Notes: generated from the sequence alone by a model not told the origin. A stretch of 64,000 bases of DNA from Azophilus sp965221755 (GCA_965221755.1 OZ244921.1:3472001-3536000); one strand, 5' to 3'; positions 8,803-18,653 are shown, numbered from the stretch's first letter. Numbers and translations are program-made.

Positions 8803-9290
8803 TACTCGAACCTCCCGAAAATGCCATCAAGCCGCTCGGCGTCCACGCTCTCGACGAGTTCGTCGCCGATCATCATGGTCGGCGCCTTGTCGCAGGCGCC
8901 CAAGCAGACGATGGGCAGCAGGGTGAAGCGGCCGTCGGCCGTGGTTTGCCCCAAGCCAATGCCGAGATGCGCCTCGATGCGCTGGCGCAGGGAATCGGCG
9001 CCCATGACGTAGCAGGAGACGCTGTCGCACACCATGACCACATGCCGTCCCACCGGCTTGCGGAAGATCAGGTTGTAGAAGGTGGCGATGCTGTCGAGGT
9101 TCTCCACCGACATGCCGAGCAGCTGGGCGATGGCGCCCAAGCTCTCGTCGGACACCCAGCCCCGATGGCGCTGGACGATCATCATCGCGTCGATGGCCGC
9201 GGACTTGCGGTCCGGCAGGTGCGCGCACTCGGCCTCGATTTCGCGCACCTCCTCGTCGGAGAGAACGGGAATGAGAGCCGGCTCGCTCAT
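8802..9290 (-). CDS. nuoE: NADH-quinone oxidoreductase subunit E
   Basis: The 24-kDa thioredoxin-like [2Fe-2S] subunit of complex I, 162 residues. Cluster N1a ligands are visible as CDSVSC and CLGAC in the C-terminal half. The start at 9290 overlaps the nuoCD stop by ATGA, which indicates translational coupling and rules out the much longer upstream open frame. An early motif (AIDAMMIVQRHRGWVSDE) is typical of the family. Confidence 0.95.
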   Translation of the reverse strand: MSEPALIPVLSDEEVREIEAECAHLPDRKSAAIDAMMIVQRHRGWVSDESLGAIAQLLGMSVENLDSIATFYNLIFRKPVGRHVVMVCDSVSCYVMGADSLRQRIEAHLGIGLGQTTADGRFTLLPIVCLGACDKAPTMMIGDELVESVDAERLDGIFGRFE

Positions 9291-11059
9291 CGGTCCACGT
9301 CCGCCATGACGAAGTCGATGCTGGCGATGATGGCGATCAGGTCGGCGATCATGAAGCCGCGGGAAATCAGCGGAATCATCTGCAGGTGCGCAAACGAGGG
9401 GGTTCTGATGCGGGTGCGGTAGGACATGGTGCCGCCGTCCGAGGTTAGGTAGTAGGAATTCCAGCCCTTGGTGGCCTCGATCATCACGCTGCATTCCGAT
9501 GGCGGGATCACCGGCCCCCAGCTGACGTTGAGGAAGTGCTGGATGAGGGTCTCGATGTCCTGCATGGTCCGCTCCTTGGGCGGCGGCGTGGTCTGCGGGT
9601 GCTCCGCCTTGTAGGGGCCGGCGGGCATGTTGTCCAGGCACTGGCGGATGATGCGCAGGCTTTGGCGGATTTCCTCGACCCGCACCACGCAGCGGTCGTA
9701 GCAGTCGCCGTTGGCGGCCAGAGGCACTTCAAAGTCGAATTGGTCGTAGCCGCCGTAGGGACGCTGCTTGCGCAGGTCCCAGTCCAGGCCCGTGGCGCGC
9801 ATGCCCGGCCCGGTGATGCCCCACTCCACCGCCTCGGCGCTGTCGTACTGGCCCACGCCGATGGTGCGCCGCTTGAGGATGCCGTTCTTCGTGGCCATCC
9901 TGTCGTAGTGGTCCACGCGGGCGGGCATGTAATCCACGAAGTCGCGCACCATGACGTCCCAGCCTTCCGGCAGGTCCTGGCCGACGCCGCCGATGCGGAA
10001 CCAAGAGGGATGCATGCGCCCGCCGGTGATGGCCTCGACGATGCTGAACAGCCGCTCGCGGTCGGCGAACATGTAGAACACCGGCGACATCTGGCCGACG
10101 TCCTGGGCGAAGGTGCCGAAGAACAGCAGGTGGCTGGCGATGCGGAAGAACTCCGACATCATGATGCGGATCACCTTGGCCCGGTCCGGCACCTCGATGC
10201 CGGCCATCCTCTCGACCGCCATCACGTAGGGCAGGTTGTTCATCACCCCGCCCAAGTAGTCCACCCGGTCGGTGTAGGGAATGTAGGTGTGCCAGGACTG
10301 CCGCTCGCCCATCTTCTCGGCGCCCCGGTGGTGATAGCCGATGTCCGGCACCGCATCGACCACCACCTCGCCATCGAGCTGCAAGGCGATGCGGAACACG
10401 CCGTGGACGCTGGGGTGGTTGGGGCCCAAGTTCAGGAACATGAAGTCCGTGTGCTTGGCGCCGCGGGACATGCCCCACTGCTCAGGCTTGAACCGCAGGC
10501 TCTCCTGCTGGGCGTCGAGCAGCTCGTCGGTCATGCGGAAGGGGTCCATCTCCGTGGCTCGGGCCGGATGCTCCTTGCGCAGCGGATGCCCCTCCCAGAG
10601 GGCTGGGGTGAGAATGCGGTAAAGGTTCGGGTGGCCTTCAAAATTGACCCCGAACATGTCGTAGGCCTCGCGCTCGTACCAATTGGCCGCCGGCCAAACG
10701 GAGGTCAGGCTCGGCAGGTTGCCGTCACCCTCCGACAACGCCACCTTGATGCGCAGATCCGAGTTCCTCGCCAAGGAAATCAGGTGGTAGAACACCGTGA
10801 AGTCGGCGTCCGGCAAGCCGTTGCGGTTGCTGCGGACGCGCTCATCCACGGCGGAAAGGTCGAACAGCAGGGGATAGTCGTCCTTCAGGCTCCGCATGAC
10901 CTCCAGCAGGCGATTGCGGGGCACCCACAGGTTGGGGATGCCGTCAGCGGTCTCCTGGATCTGGATGTCCCCGCCCAAGCGCTGCTGCAGCGCCTCAATT
11001 TCGTTCCGGGGTTCGCCAGTGGCTGCGTCAGGCACTGACGGCTCAAGCACTTCCGGCAT
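9287..11059 (-). CDS. nuoCD: NADH-quinone oxidoreductase subunit C/D fusion
   Basis: A 590-residue fusion of the 30-kDa (NuoC, about residues 1-190) and 49-kDa (NuoD, about 195-590) subunits of complex I. The NuoC part holds YEREAYDMFGVNFEGHPNLYRIL. The NuoD part begins near FMFLNLGPNHPSVHGVFR and holds the quinone-site region and GYHHRGAEKM. The C and D fusion is typical of enterobacteria and other gammaproteobacteria, though not exclusive to them. The ATG overlaps the nuoB stop (TGATG). Confidence 0.96.
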   Translation of the reverse strand: MPEVLEPSVPDAATGEPRNEIEALQQRLGGDIQIQETADGIPNLWVPRNRLLEVMRSLKDDYPLLFDLSAVDERVRSNRNGLPDADFTVFYHLISLARNSDLRIKVALSEGDGNLPSLTSVWPAANWYEREAYDMFGVNFEGHPNLYRILTPALWEGHPLRKEHPARATEMDPFRMTDELLDAQQESLRFKPEQWGMSRGAKHTDFMFLNLGPNHPSVHGVFRIALQLDGEVVVDAVPDIGYHHRGAEKMGERQSWHTYIPYTDRVDYLGGVMNNLPYVMAVERMAGIEVPDRAKVIRIMMSEFFRIASHLLFFGTFAQDVGQMSPVFYMFADRERLFSIVEAITGGRMHPSWFRIGGVGQDLPEGWDVMVRDFVDYMPARVDHYDRMATKNGILKRRTIGVGQYDSAEAVEWGITGPGMRATGLDWDLRKQRPYGGYDQFDFEVPLAANGDCYDRCVVRVEEIRQSLRIIRQCLDNMPAGPYKAEHPQTTPPPKERTMQDIETLIQHFLNVSWGPVIPPSECSVMIEATKGWNSYYLTSDGGTMSYRTRIRTPSFAHLQMIPLISRGFMIADLIAIIASIDFVMADVDR

Positions 11060-11784
11060 CAGCGCCGTCCGCCCGTGCCGTCCCGCCCCGGCGTGGCGGG
11101 CGACGGGCTCTTTTGCCGCAGCAAGTCCTTCGACAGCGGCGCATCGCCCACGTTGCCCGGCTCCTCCAATTCGTTGACGCGCATTCGGGCCGGCGTACGG
11201 GCATCGCGCTGACTCGGCTGGTACTTGCTGACCTCGCCGTCCTCGCCCACGATCCAGCTGTACGGTCGGGGGCGCGCCTTGACCGCTTCCTGCAGCAGCG
11301 TCAGGCCCTGCATGAGCGCTTCAGGGCGCGGCGGGCAGCCAGGCACGTAAACGTCCACCGGCAGGAACTTGTCCACCCCCTGCACCACGCTGTAGATGTC
11401 GAACATGCCACCGGAATTGGCGCAGGAGCCCATGGAAATGACCCATTTGGGCTCCAGCAACTGATCGTAGAGGTGCTGCACCACCGGCGCCATCTTGCGG
11501 AACACCGTGCCGGCGATGACGATCAGGTCCGCTTGCCGCGGCGTCGCCCGAATCACTTCCGCGCCAAAGCGGGACATGTCGTGGCGGGAGGTGAGCGCGG
11601 TGGCCATTTCCACATAGCAGCAGGAGAGGCCGAAGTTGAAAGGCCACAGCGAGTGGGCCCGTCCCCAAGCGACCAGGTCGTCCAGCTTGGCGGTGAGGAA
11701 GCCCTTGGCCACCTGCTCCTGATACACCTCATCCGCCGACGCCATCGGCGCGTCGGCCTCGGCCTTGACCAAGCGCCACTGCAT
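11059..11784 (-). CDS. nuoB: NADH-quinone oxidoreductase subunit B
   Basis: The subunit that carries the terminal N2 [4Fe-4S] cluster, which passes electrons to quinone. Ligands are visible in GLSCCYVEMA, MGSCANSGGMFD and VPGCPPRPEAL. The product is 241 residues from the ATG at 11784, which lies one nucleotide after the nuoA stop. The open frame runs on to 12147, but that part overlaps nuoA and has no relation to NuoB. The C-terminal tail after YSWIVGEDGE is about 55 residues longer than the core and low in conservation. Confidence 0.95.
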   Translation of the reverse strand: MQWRLVKAEADAPMASADEVYQEQVAKGFLTAKLDDLVAWGRAHSLWPFNFGLSCCYVEMATALTSRHDMSRFGAEVIRATPRQADLIVIAGTVFRKMAPVVQHLYDQLLEPKWVISMGSCANSGGMFDIYSVVQGVDKFLPVDVYVPGCPPRPEALMQGLTLLQEAVKARPRPYSWIVGEDGEVSKYQPSQRDARTPARMRVNELEEPGNVGDAPLSKDLLRQKSPSPATPGRDGTGGRR

Positions 11785-11785
11785 T

Positions 11786-12226
11786 TCAGGCAGCGCCCGC
11801 GTAGCGGCCACGCTTTTGCCGATGCTTGAGGCCCCAGTCCAGCGCCCCGGTGCGCCATTCATAGACCAAGGCCGCCAGAAGAATGACGATGAACGCCGAC
11901 GCACCCAAGTAGCCGCGCCAGCCGAGCTCGAAGAACGCCACCGCCCAAGCGAAGATGAAGATGGTCTCCAAGTCGAAGACGACGAAGAACATGGCGACCA
12001 GATAGAACTCGATGGACAGCCGCGTCTGCTCAGCGGCGCCGACCGGCAGGATGCCGGACTCAAAGGGCATGTCGGTGGCCTTGCGCCTGCGGGTCCGGGC
12101 GCCAAGCAGCCAGGAGCCGCCGATGGACGCGACAACCACCACGCCAACTCCCAAGGCGTAGAGAACCACCGGCCACAAATTCCGGCTTTGAACGGCAGCG
12201 CTGGCGATGTCGGCTTCCGGGTTCAT
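11786..12226 (-). CDS. nuoA: NADH-quinone oxidoreductase subunit A
   Basis: A small membrane subunit of complex I, 146 residues, with three predicted transmembrane segments (about residues 17-42, 70-92 and 98-120). It carries the conserved loop PFESGILPVG and the segment RLSIEFYLVAMFFVVFDLET. It is the first gene of the nuoA-B-CD-E-F unit. The promoter should lie in the 136 bp between it and the oxidoreductase gene that ends at 12363. Confidence 0.94.
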   Translation of the reverse strand: MNPEADIASAAVQSRNLWPVVLYALGVGVVVVASIGGSWLLGARTRRRKATDMPFESGILPVGAAEQTRLSIEFYLVAMFFVVFDLETIFIFAWAVAFFELGWRGYLGASAFIVILLAALVYEWRTGALDWGLKHRQKRGRYAGAA

Positions 12227-12362
12227 GCTGTCCTCATGGGCGTTCTTGGGGCCGTGCTTTCGGGGCGCCGCCGGAGCGCCAACAGTGGCGGGCGCGCGGC
12301 ACGGCGAAAGGCGGCATCGATCAGGCGCGAACGATAATGGCCGACTGGTTCAGGCGCAAGGG

Positions 12363-13373
12363 TCAGTCGGCGATTCGGACCAGTTGGACGCCGAAATTGT
12401 CGCCGCGGAACAGGCGCATCAGGGCTTGCGGGGCGTTTTCCAAGCCTTCCAGCACGTCCTCTCGGTAGATCAGGTCGCCGGAATCGATCAGCGCCGCCAG
12501 TCGGGCGTGCGCTTCGGCGAAGCGGTCGGCGAAGTTGAACACGTAGAATCCGGCCATTTCGGCTTGCTTGTAAACCAAGTTGAAGTAGTTGCTGGGGCCG
12601 CGCCAATCGAGATCGTGGTTGTACTGGGAGGTGCCGCCGCACAGCACCACGCGGGCGCCTTGGGCGATCCGCGCCAAGGCGGCATCCAAGGTCTCGCCGC
12701 CCACGTTGTCGAAGTAGATGTCGATGCCGTCGGGACAGGTCTCATCCAAGCGCTCGCCCACGGCCTCACGCTTGTAGTCGATGGCGGCAGCGCAGCCGAG
12801 CGCCTTGACCAGCCAGTCGCACTTGGCCGGGCCGCCGGCGATGCCCACCACCCGGCAGCCCTGCAGGCGTCCAAGCTGGCAGAGAGTGGCGCCGACGTTG
12901 CCGGCGGCAGTGGAGACCACCAGCGTATCCCCCGGGCGCGGCTTGCAGTATTCGGTCATGCCGAAGTAGGCGGTGGCTCCGCCGGCCCCAAGCACGTGCA
13001 GCAAGGCGCTTTCCGGGTGGCCGGGATGGGCTTGGACCTTGCTCACCGGACGGCGGCGAGCCCCGTCGGAGATCGCAAACTCCTGCCAGCCGAGATCGCC
13101 GACCACCAAGTCGCCGGGCGCGAACCCGGCGTGCTTGGATTCCGCCACTGCCGCCAAACCGGTGCCGCGCATGGTGGCGCCGATGGGAATCGGCCGACCC
13201 GCGATGCCGCCGGAGACCAGCGCCATCCGCGCGGGCGGGCTGAAGGTCAAGCAGCGCGTCCTGAGCAGCATCGCGCCCTCAGGCAGGGCCGGGATGGGCT
13301 CCTCCCGGAGCGCGAAGTTGCTCGCCGTGACTTCGGCTTCGGGACGGGATGCGACCACCCATTTGCGGTTCAT
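12363..13373 (-). CDS. NADP-dependent MDR-family oxidoreductase
   Basis: A 336-residue zinc-free medium-chain reductase of the leukotriene-B4 12-hydroxydehydrogenase/prostaglandin reductase (CurA-like) type, which reduces activated C=C bonds in enones. It shows the coenzyme-binding motif VSTAAGNVGATLCQLGRLQG and the family stretch DGIDIYFDNVGGETLDAAL. The start MNRKWVV at 13373 matches family starts. The frame remains open to 13424, which overlaps the TonB receptor gene, so the upstream starts are unlikely. The substrate is unknown. Confidence 0.88.
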   Translation of the reverse strand: MNRKWVVASRPEAEVTASNFALREEPIPALPEGAMLLRTRCLTFSPPARMALVSGGIAGRPIPIGATMRGTGLAAVAESKHAGFAPGDLVVGDLGWQEFAISDGARRRPVSKVQAHPGHPESALLHVLGAGGATAYFGMTEYCKPRPGDTLVVSTAAGNVGATLCQLGRLQGCRVVGIAGGPAKCDWLVKALGCAAAIDYKREAVGERLDETCPDGIDIYFDNVGGETLDAALARIAQGARVVLCGGTSQYNHDLDWRGPSNYFNLVYKQAEMAGFYVFNFADRFAEAHARLAALIDSGDLIYREDVLEGLENAPQALMRLFRGDNFGVQLVRIAD

Positions 13374-13393
13374 GGCGTCCGCTCCCATGCCCG

Positions 13394-15715
13394 CTACAGG
13401 TCCCAAGCCAGTTCCACGCCCCACATGCGCGGCGGACTGACGTTGCGGTAGTCAAACAGCGGCGGCACGATGGTGCGTGAAACCACGTAAATCTCGTCGG
13501 TCAGGTTGATGCCGAATAGGCTGACGCGATAGCGGTCGCCCGGGGACTCGTAATTGATGCTGGCGTTCAGCAGTTCCACGGAGTTGCGATGGCTGAGTTC
13601 CAGATGATCAATGAACAGATCGTCCACGTAGGTGTAGGTGGCGTTGAGGACCACCGTCCCACCGTTGGCAAGTCTGCGGGTGTAGGTGCCGCCAATCGAT
13701 GCGTTGAACTTCGGCGCAAGCTGCAGATCGAAGCCGGAATTGTCCTCGTCAACGATGTAGGCATCGGGGCCGTCCGGATACTCGATGGCGAGCACCACCT
13801 CGCCCCCGCAGTCGGAAGCGGGCGGCGCATCGTAGAGTTGCGCTCCGTTGATGTCGGCGCAGAATTCCTTGTACTCGGTGTCCAGAATGCCCGCCATCAA
13901 GTCGAGCCGAAAATCTGGCGTCATCCAAGCGGAAACCTCCAGCTCGACTCCCTGCATCTCCGCCCTGGCGGCATTGTCCGTCACCGTCTCCTGAGGATTG
14001 GTGGCGCCCGGCGGCAAGGGCACCAAGCGCGTGCGCTGCAGCCCCTTGATCTCGGACAGGAACATCGCCAAGTTGGCGCGCACCCGGTTGTCCGCGAGGT
14101 CCGCCTTCAGGCCCAGCTCGAAGCCGTCCACCTTCTCCGGGTCGAATGAGCGGTTGCAAGTGGCTTGCTGGCCGCAGCGGCCATTGAAGCCGCCGCTTTT
14201 GAAGCCCCTCTGGTAGGTGGCGTAGGTCATGACATCCGGCGTGACCTGGTAGCGCAGGCCAAACTTGGGGCCGGCATCGTCCCAGGAACGGGAATAGTCC
14301 TGCCTGGGCCCGGTGTTGGGATAGACGGCGAAGGTCTGCTGGTGGAAATCCTTCTTCTCGTCCGTGTAACGTCCGCCGACGGTCACCGTCAACTGCTCGG
14401 TGAGGTCGTAGTTTAGTTCGCCGAACACCGACCAAGTTTCGTGCGCCTGGCCGGTTATGCTGTACAGCGGAACCACGGAAGCGTTGGGATTGGGCGCCGA
14501 GAGCCGATCCGAGGCGATGCCGGTGCGCCGTTCGAGGTCGTACTCTTGGTTCAGGTAGAACACGCCCCCAATGAAGTCGAACCGGTCGAAGCCGGTGGAG
14601 GCGAAGCGCAGTTCGGTGGAGTGCTGCCGGTGCGGCTGGCGCCGGTCCACCTGGAACATGTCGTAGGCCCCGACGCCGTCCGCATCATAGACCCAGGTTT
14701 CGTCGGTATCGCGGAAGTTGCTCAGCCAAGTGATGGTGCCCTTTCCCAACTCCCAGTTGAACTCCTTGGTGATGGAGTGGATGTCGATGTCCACGAAGCC
14801 AGGCTCGATGACGTCGGCATCGAAGTCATCCCGCTTAGGAGCATCGCCGAAGGGTACGCCGCAGTATCCGTGGTTGCTGCAAAGCGAGCGGTTCTGGCCG
14901 GAGTAGTTCTTCTGCGGGCGTATTTGGGACTTGTCCTGGTGCCATTCGCCAATGAAGGCCAGGTCCATGGCGTCGTTCAGGATGAACTGAATCGACGGAC
15001 GCAGCGTCAGCTTGTCGTCCTTGCCGATGTCGCGCGAGGAGCTGTTGGCGGTGATGGCGCTGTTGTAGAAGCCGTCGGTGTTCAGCGAAAAGCCCGCCAA
15101 GCGCGCGTTGACCTTGCCTTCCACCAGCGGCACGTTGATGGCCGCGCGCACGTCAGTGCGGCCGTAGTTGCCGATGGTCACCTTGCCTGAGGTCTCGAAC
15201 TCGTCGGTCGGGCGCTTCGTTCTGAGCTGGATGGCGCCCGCAGTGGTGTTCCTGCCGAACAGGGTGCCCTGGGGCCCGCGCAGCACCTCGAGCTGCTCCA
15301 CGTCGAACATGTCGAGGTTGTTCATCACCGGACGGGTGTAGTAGATGCCGTCCACCATGACGGCCACCGGCGGGTCGAGCGTGGAGTCAACGTCCGTCAG
15401 GGCATAGCCGCGCACGGAGAGATACAGCACGTTGCTCAGGAGGCCGTTGTTGATGTTCACGTTCGGGGCCGGAAAGGGCATCGCGGCCAGGTTCGGCGAG
15501 AACGTCAGGTCAATCTGGTCCGACGTGATCACCGACACCGACACCGGGGTCTCCTGCAGCGGCTCCTCCCGCTTGCGGGCAATGACCACCACTTCCTCCA
15601 GAGTGCCGCGGGCTTCGACCACCGCATCGTCGCCGGTGGCGGCCAACGCTTGCTGGCCAAACAGGAACAGCGCCAGCCCCGGCAACGCGGCTAGCGTTCG
15701 CATTATGATCTTCAT
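13394..15715 (-). CDS. TonB-dependent outer-membrane receptor
   Basis: A 773-residue receptor with a signal peptide (about residues 1-25, cut near ALA-A), a TonB-box/plug entry EEVVVIARKREEPLQETPVS, and a plug with VLRGPQGTLFGRNTTAGAI. A C-terminal beta-barrel follows that ends in an aromatic residue near the stop (VELAWDL). The plug signature is that of the large receptor family that imports varied organic compounds in marine and soil proteobacteria rather than classical siderophore receptors, so the substrate cannot be named. It lies 20 bp upstream of the MDR gene on the same strand. Confidence 0.93.
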   Translation of the reverse strand: MKIIMRTLAALPGLALFLFGQQALAATGDDAVVEARGTLEEVVVIARKREEPLQETPVSVSVITSDQIDLTFSPNLAAMPFPAPNVNINNGLLSNVLYLSVRGYALTDVDSTLDPPVAVMVDGIYYTRPVMNNLDMFDVEQLEVLRGPQGTLFGRNTTAGAIQLRTKRPTDEFETSGKVTIGNYGRTDVRAAINVPLVEGKVNARLAGFSLNTDGFYNSAITANSSSRDIGKDDKLTLRPSIQFILNDAMDLAFIGEWHQDKSQIRPQKNYSGQNRSLCSNHGYCGVPFGDAPKRDDFDADVIEPGFVDIDIHSITKEFNWELGKGTITWLSNFRDTDETWVYDADGVGAYDMFQVDRRQPHRQHSTELRFASTGFDRFDFIGGVFYLNQEYDLERRTGIASDRLSAPNPNASVVPLYSITGQAHETWSVFGELNYDLTEQLTVTVGGRYTDEKKDFHQQTFAVYPNTGPRQDYSRSWDDAGPKFGLRYQVTPDVMTYATYQRGFKSGGFNGRCGQQATCNRSFDPEKVDGFELGLKADLADNRVRANLAMFLSEIKGLQRTRLVPLPPGATNPQETVTDNAARAEMQGVELEVSAWMTPDFRLDLMAGILDTEYKEFCADINGAQLYDAPPASDCGGEVVLAIEYPDGPDAYIVDEDNSGFDLQLAPKFNASIGGTYTRRLANGGTVVLNATYTYVDDLFIDHLELSHRNSVELLNASINYESPGDRYRVSLFGINLTDEIYVVSRTIVPPLFDYRNVSPPRMWGVELAWDL

Positions 15716-15870
15716 GTTTTCCCCTTTTCATTACAGCCCATGAGCTTGTGCGCCGTCGCCGGCCCAAGCTCACAGAGCGTGGTTATCAAATCCGGATTCG
15801 AGGCGAACGGCGCTACTCTCCACCGCCTAGTCGCACCCGTATGGTGTATTGATTGCCCGGTCACGTGCAA

Positions 15871-17004
15871 CTAAGGGAACTCATCATCGTGCTCGCCGAG
15901 CAGCGGGGCGCGCCGGTCGGGAGGCCGTTTTCCGTCGATTTGAATGGGGCTGGACAGCATGCGCAAGCCGGCTTCGCGCTGCGGGTGCTCGACGTAATTG
16001 AGCATCCCCACCTCCTCGGCGAACGGGTTGTCCAGCGCCCCGGCGATGTCGTTGACCGGCGCCACCGGCACCAAGCCCGCCAGCAGCCCCATCCAATGGG
16101 CGCTCGGCGCGGTCGCAAGCGTTTGCTCAATTTCCGTCTGCAGCGCTTCCCGGTGCGCCAAGCGGGCGGGCGGGTCAACGAAGCGCCCGTCCTTCGACAG
16201 GTCGGGGCGCTGCAACGCCTCGCAGAACAGCGTCCAGAACTTCGGCGTCTGGCACATGACGAACAGCCAGCCGTCCTGGGTGCGAAACAACTGGCTGGGC
16301 ACGATGCTGGGATGGGAGGAGCGTGGCAGGCGTTGCGTGCGCAGGCCCTCGTTGAGATACCAAACCGCCGGATAGGAGAGTTGGTGCAGCGCGGTGTCGT
16401 AGAGCGAAAGGTCCACATCGCAGCCCTGGCCGGTTTGGCGGGCGCGCAGAACGGCTGACACCAGCGACAACGCCATCAGCGATCCGGTCATGAAATCGAC
16501 CATGGACAGGCCAAACCGCGCCGGCGGGCCGTCCGGCTCCCCGGTGAGGCTCAAAAAGCCGCATTCCGCTTGCATCAGGTAGTCGTACCCCGGCCATGCG
16601 GCGCGGGCATTGCTGCGTCCGTAGGCGGATAGATGCGCGCAAACGATCGCCGGCTTGATAGCCGCCAAGTCGGCGTAGCGGATCCTCAGCTTCTCCGGCT
16701 GGTCGCCGCGCAGGTTGTTGGCCACGGCGTCGGCCTTGGCAAGCAGGCGCTCGAAGCGGGCGCGGCCCGCTGCGGACTTCAGGTCCAAGTTGACGCTCTT
16801 CTTGCCGCGGCTGAAGGTCTGGTGGAACTGGCTGTCGCCCTCCCCCAGCAGATACGGTCCGACGGAGCGCGAGTAGTCGCCGCCGGCGGCGCCGTTCTCC
16901 ACCTTCACCACCTCGGCGCCCAAATCGGCGAGCAGCTGGGTGCCGTAAGGACCGGCGCCGTAGTGTTCGATGCTCAGCACCCGCACGCCGCTTAAGGGAG
17001 ACAT
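15871..17004 (-). CDS. Family III CoA-transferase (CaiB/BaiF type)
   Basis: A 377-residue class III CoA-transferase that moves CoA between carboxylic acids. The N-terminal motif LSIEHYGAGPYGTQLLADLGAEVVKVE is present in split form with the expected GAEV(V)KVE core. The catalytic-aspartate region YDYLMQAECGFLSLTGEPDGPP and the RARQTGQGCDVDLSLYD segment are also present. The start at 17004 follows AGAGGTGA and fits the family start MSPLSGVRVL. It follows a MaoC gene by 16 bp on the same strand, so the pair is probably one transcription unit for degradation of an acyl-CoA. Confidence 0.92.
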   Translation of the reverse strand: MSPLSGVRVLSIEHYGAGPYGTQLLADLGAEVVKVENGAAGGDYSRSVGPYLLGEGDSQFHQTFSRGKKSVNLDLKSAAGRARFERLLAKADAVANNLRGDQPEKLRIRYADLAAIKPAIVCAHLSAYGRSNARAAWPGYDYLMQAECGFLSLTGEPDGPPARFGLSMVDFMTGSLMALSLVSAVLRARQTGQGCDVDLSLYDTALHQLSYPAVWYLNEGLRTQRLPRSSHPSIVPSQLFRTQDGWLFVMCQTPKFWTLFCEALQRPDLSKDGRFVDPPARLAHREALQTEIEQTLATAPSAHWMGLLAGLVPVAPVNDIAGALDNPFAEEVGMLNYVEHPQREAGLRMLSSPIQIDGKRPPDRRAPLLGEHDDEFP

Positions 17005-17020
17005 CGCAATCACCTCTCGA

Positions 17021-17542
17021 CTAGTAGTGCCCGATCCGGTCCTCAACGGCGTTGCCCTCGGCGGGCACCAGCACGTTGCGCAGAAAGCTGCACACCTCCA
17101 CGCCGTCCTGGTTCAGGCCGATGGTGCGCACGGTGACGATGCCCTGTCCGGGCCGCGACTTCGACTCCCGCTTGGCGATCACCTCCGATTCGCCGTAGAT
17201 GGTGTCGCCCTCGAAAACCGGCGCGCTGAACTTCACTTCATCCATGCCGAGGTTGGCGATCGCCTTCTGGCTTACGTCGGTCACGCTCATGCCGATCAGC
17301 AGCGCCAGCGTGTAGGGGCTGACCACGATGTTGCGGCCGAACTCGCTGCCCTTGGCGTACTCCGCATCGAAGTGCATCGGATGGGTGTTCAGCGTCAGCA
17401 GCGTGAACAGGTGGTTGTCATACTGGGTCACGGTCTTGCCCGGACGATGCTCATAGACGTCGCCGACCTCGAAATCCCCGAAGTAGCGCCCGAAGGTCTC
17501 CCGGTATCTCTGCGGTCCGATTTTCTTTGAAGATTTCGACAT
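17021..17542 (-). CDS. MaoC-family acyl dehydratase
   Basis: A 173-residue hot-dog-fold hydratase with the MaoC pattern FEVGDVYEHRPGKTVTQYDNHLFTLL, in which the catalytic D and H lie two to four residues apart, then NTHPMHFDAEYA and a final EGDTIYGES. It hydrates or dehydrates an enoyl-CoA. Size and motifs resemble mesaconyl-CoA/beta-methylmalyl-CoA hydratases, which are often paired with class III CoA-transferases, as here, but the exact substrate is inferred. An AT-rich stretch at 17540-17600 directly upstream is likely its promoter. Confidence 0.88.
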   Translation of the reverse strand: MSKSSKKIGPQRYRETFGRYFGDFEVGDVYEHRPGKTVTQYDNHLFTLLTLNTHPMHFDAEYAKGSEFGRNIVVSPYTLALLIGMSVTDVSQKAIANLGMDEVKFSAPVFEGDTIYGESEVIAKRESKSRPGQGIVTVRTIGLNQDGVEVCSFLRNVLVPAEGNAVEDRIGHY

Positions 17543-17656
17543 ATTCTTTTCAATAAAAATTAATTTATATAGATTTTATTGATACCGCCAAGTTTAAATA
17601 AGACAAGCGGAACAGCGCAGTGGCGTGGGCTCGACGTTGGGGCGGCAGCGATGCCG

Positions 17657-18653
17657 TCATTTGCCTCCAGCCGCGCTGCGAAACCGCGACTCAAGCGGCG
17701 CGGCTGCGTTCATGACGCTTATAAGTCGGCGTCCCACCCACTCAGCCACTTGGGGGGTGACGGCATTCCCAACTGCGTGGTAGCGAAGGCTGTCGATGCG
17801 TTCAGCCTGTGCGCTCTCCATGTCATGCGGCAGCGTCCAATCGTCGGGAAAGCCCTGAACCCGCTCGACTTCATTGGGCGTGAATCGCCGGACCCGGCCA
17901 TCAGGGTACCAAACGTAGTTTCTCGACCAGTCCGTTCCCGTATGGCGAGCTGACTCGGCGTAGATGCAGTGCGCAATGCTCTTTACGAGCGGCCCTTGGC
18001 AAGCGTCACCAATGACTGTCTGAAAGAGGGAGGGAGATTTCTGCCCATTCGATCGACCCGACGGAGAATGCCCGTTGCCGCATTCGGGCTCAAAAAGTAC
18101 TTCTCCGGGACCTCGCCGGTCTCGATGCATGGCAACAACGTACACTCGACGGCGTTGTTGGGGGACTCCGAAGTCCTTGCTGTTAAGCACACGCCATGCG
18201 ACGCCATACCCGCATTCATCCAACGCCTTGAGTACGATGGCGAAGTCTCTTCCTCCGTGGCTAGAGAGAAGGCCATGCACGTTTTCGAGGACAAGGGCGC
18301 TTGGGCAGCGCGCTCCAACGAGGCGCATAAGCTCATGAAAGAGTCCAGATTGGCGTCCTCGAAGCCCGGATCGCGGGCCCCATTCTCGCAAGTGAAAGGT
18401 CCTGACAGGGAAATCCTGCCGCCCAGACGTCAGCTTCAGGGATGTCTGCTTCATCCAGCTTCCTTATGTCCTCGTGGATCGGGAGGTTTGGCCAATGCTG
18501 ACCTAGAATCCCGCGACAGAACGGCTTGATTTCGCAATGAAAGCGCAACTCGAAGCCCGCCCGCTCAAGGCCAAGGTCCAGCCCACCGATGCCGGAGAAG
18601 AACGAAGCGACGGAGTGGGACAGTTTCGATTCCTCGTTGGCGCAAACAGCGGT
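17657..18653 (-). pseudogene. DNA (cytosine-5) methyltransferase, frameshifted and without start
   Basis: The N-terminal SAM motif FFSGIGGLDLGLERAGF is read at about 18551-18602, and the catalytic PCQDLS loop at about 18400. The frame then fails within the run GGGGCCC (about 18375-18382), where one extra base moves the rest of the protein into another frame. That second frame (to 17657) holds the remaining C5-methylase motifs LVLENVHGLL, SKDFGVPQQRRRVYVVA, the target recognition region, and RYHAVGNAVTPQVAEW. No ATG, GTG or TTG exists between the in-frame stop at 18654-18656 and the SAM motif. There are therefore two lesions, or one lesion and one sequencing error. The HNH gene diverges from it. 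Confidence 0.85.

Noticed and set aside
9536..11038. Plus-strand open frame of 500 codons in the nuo region
   Set aside because: Shadow of nuoCD; composition is His/Val/Gly-rich with no domain pattern.
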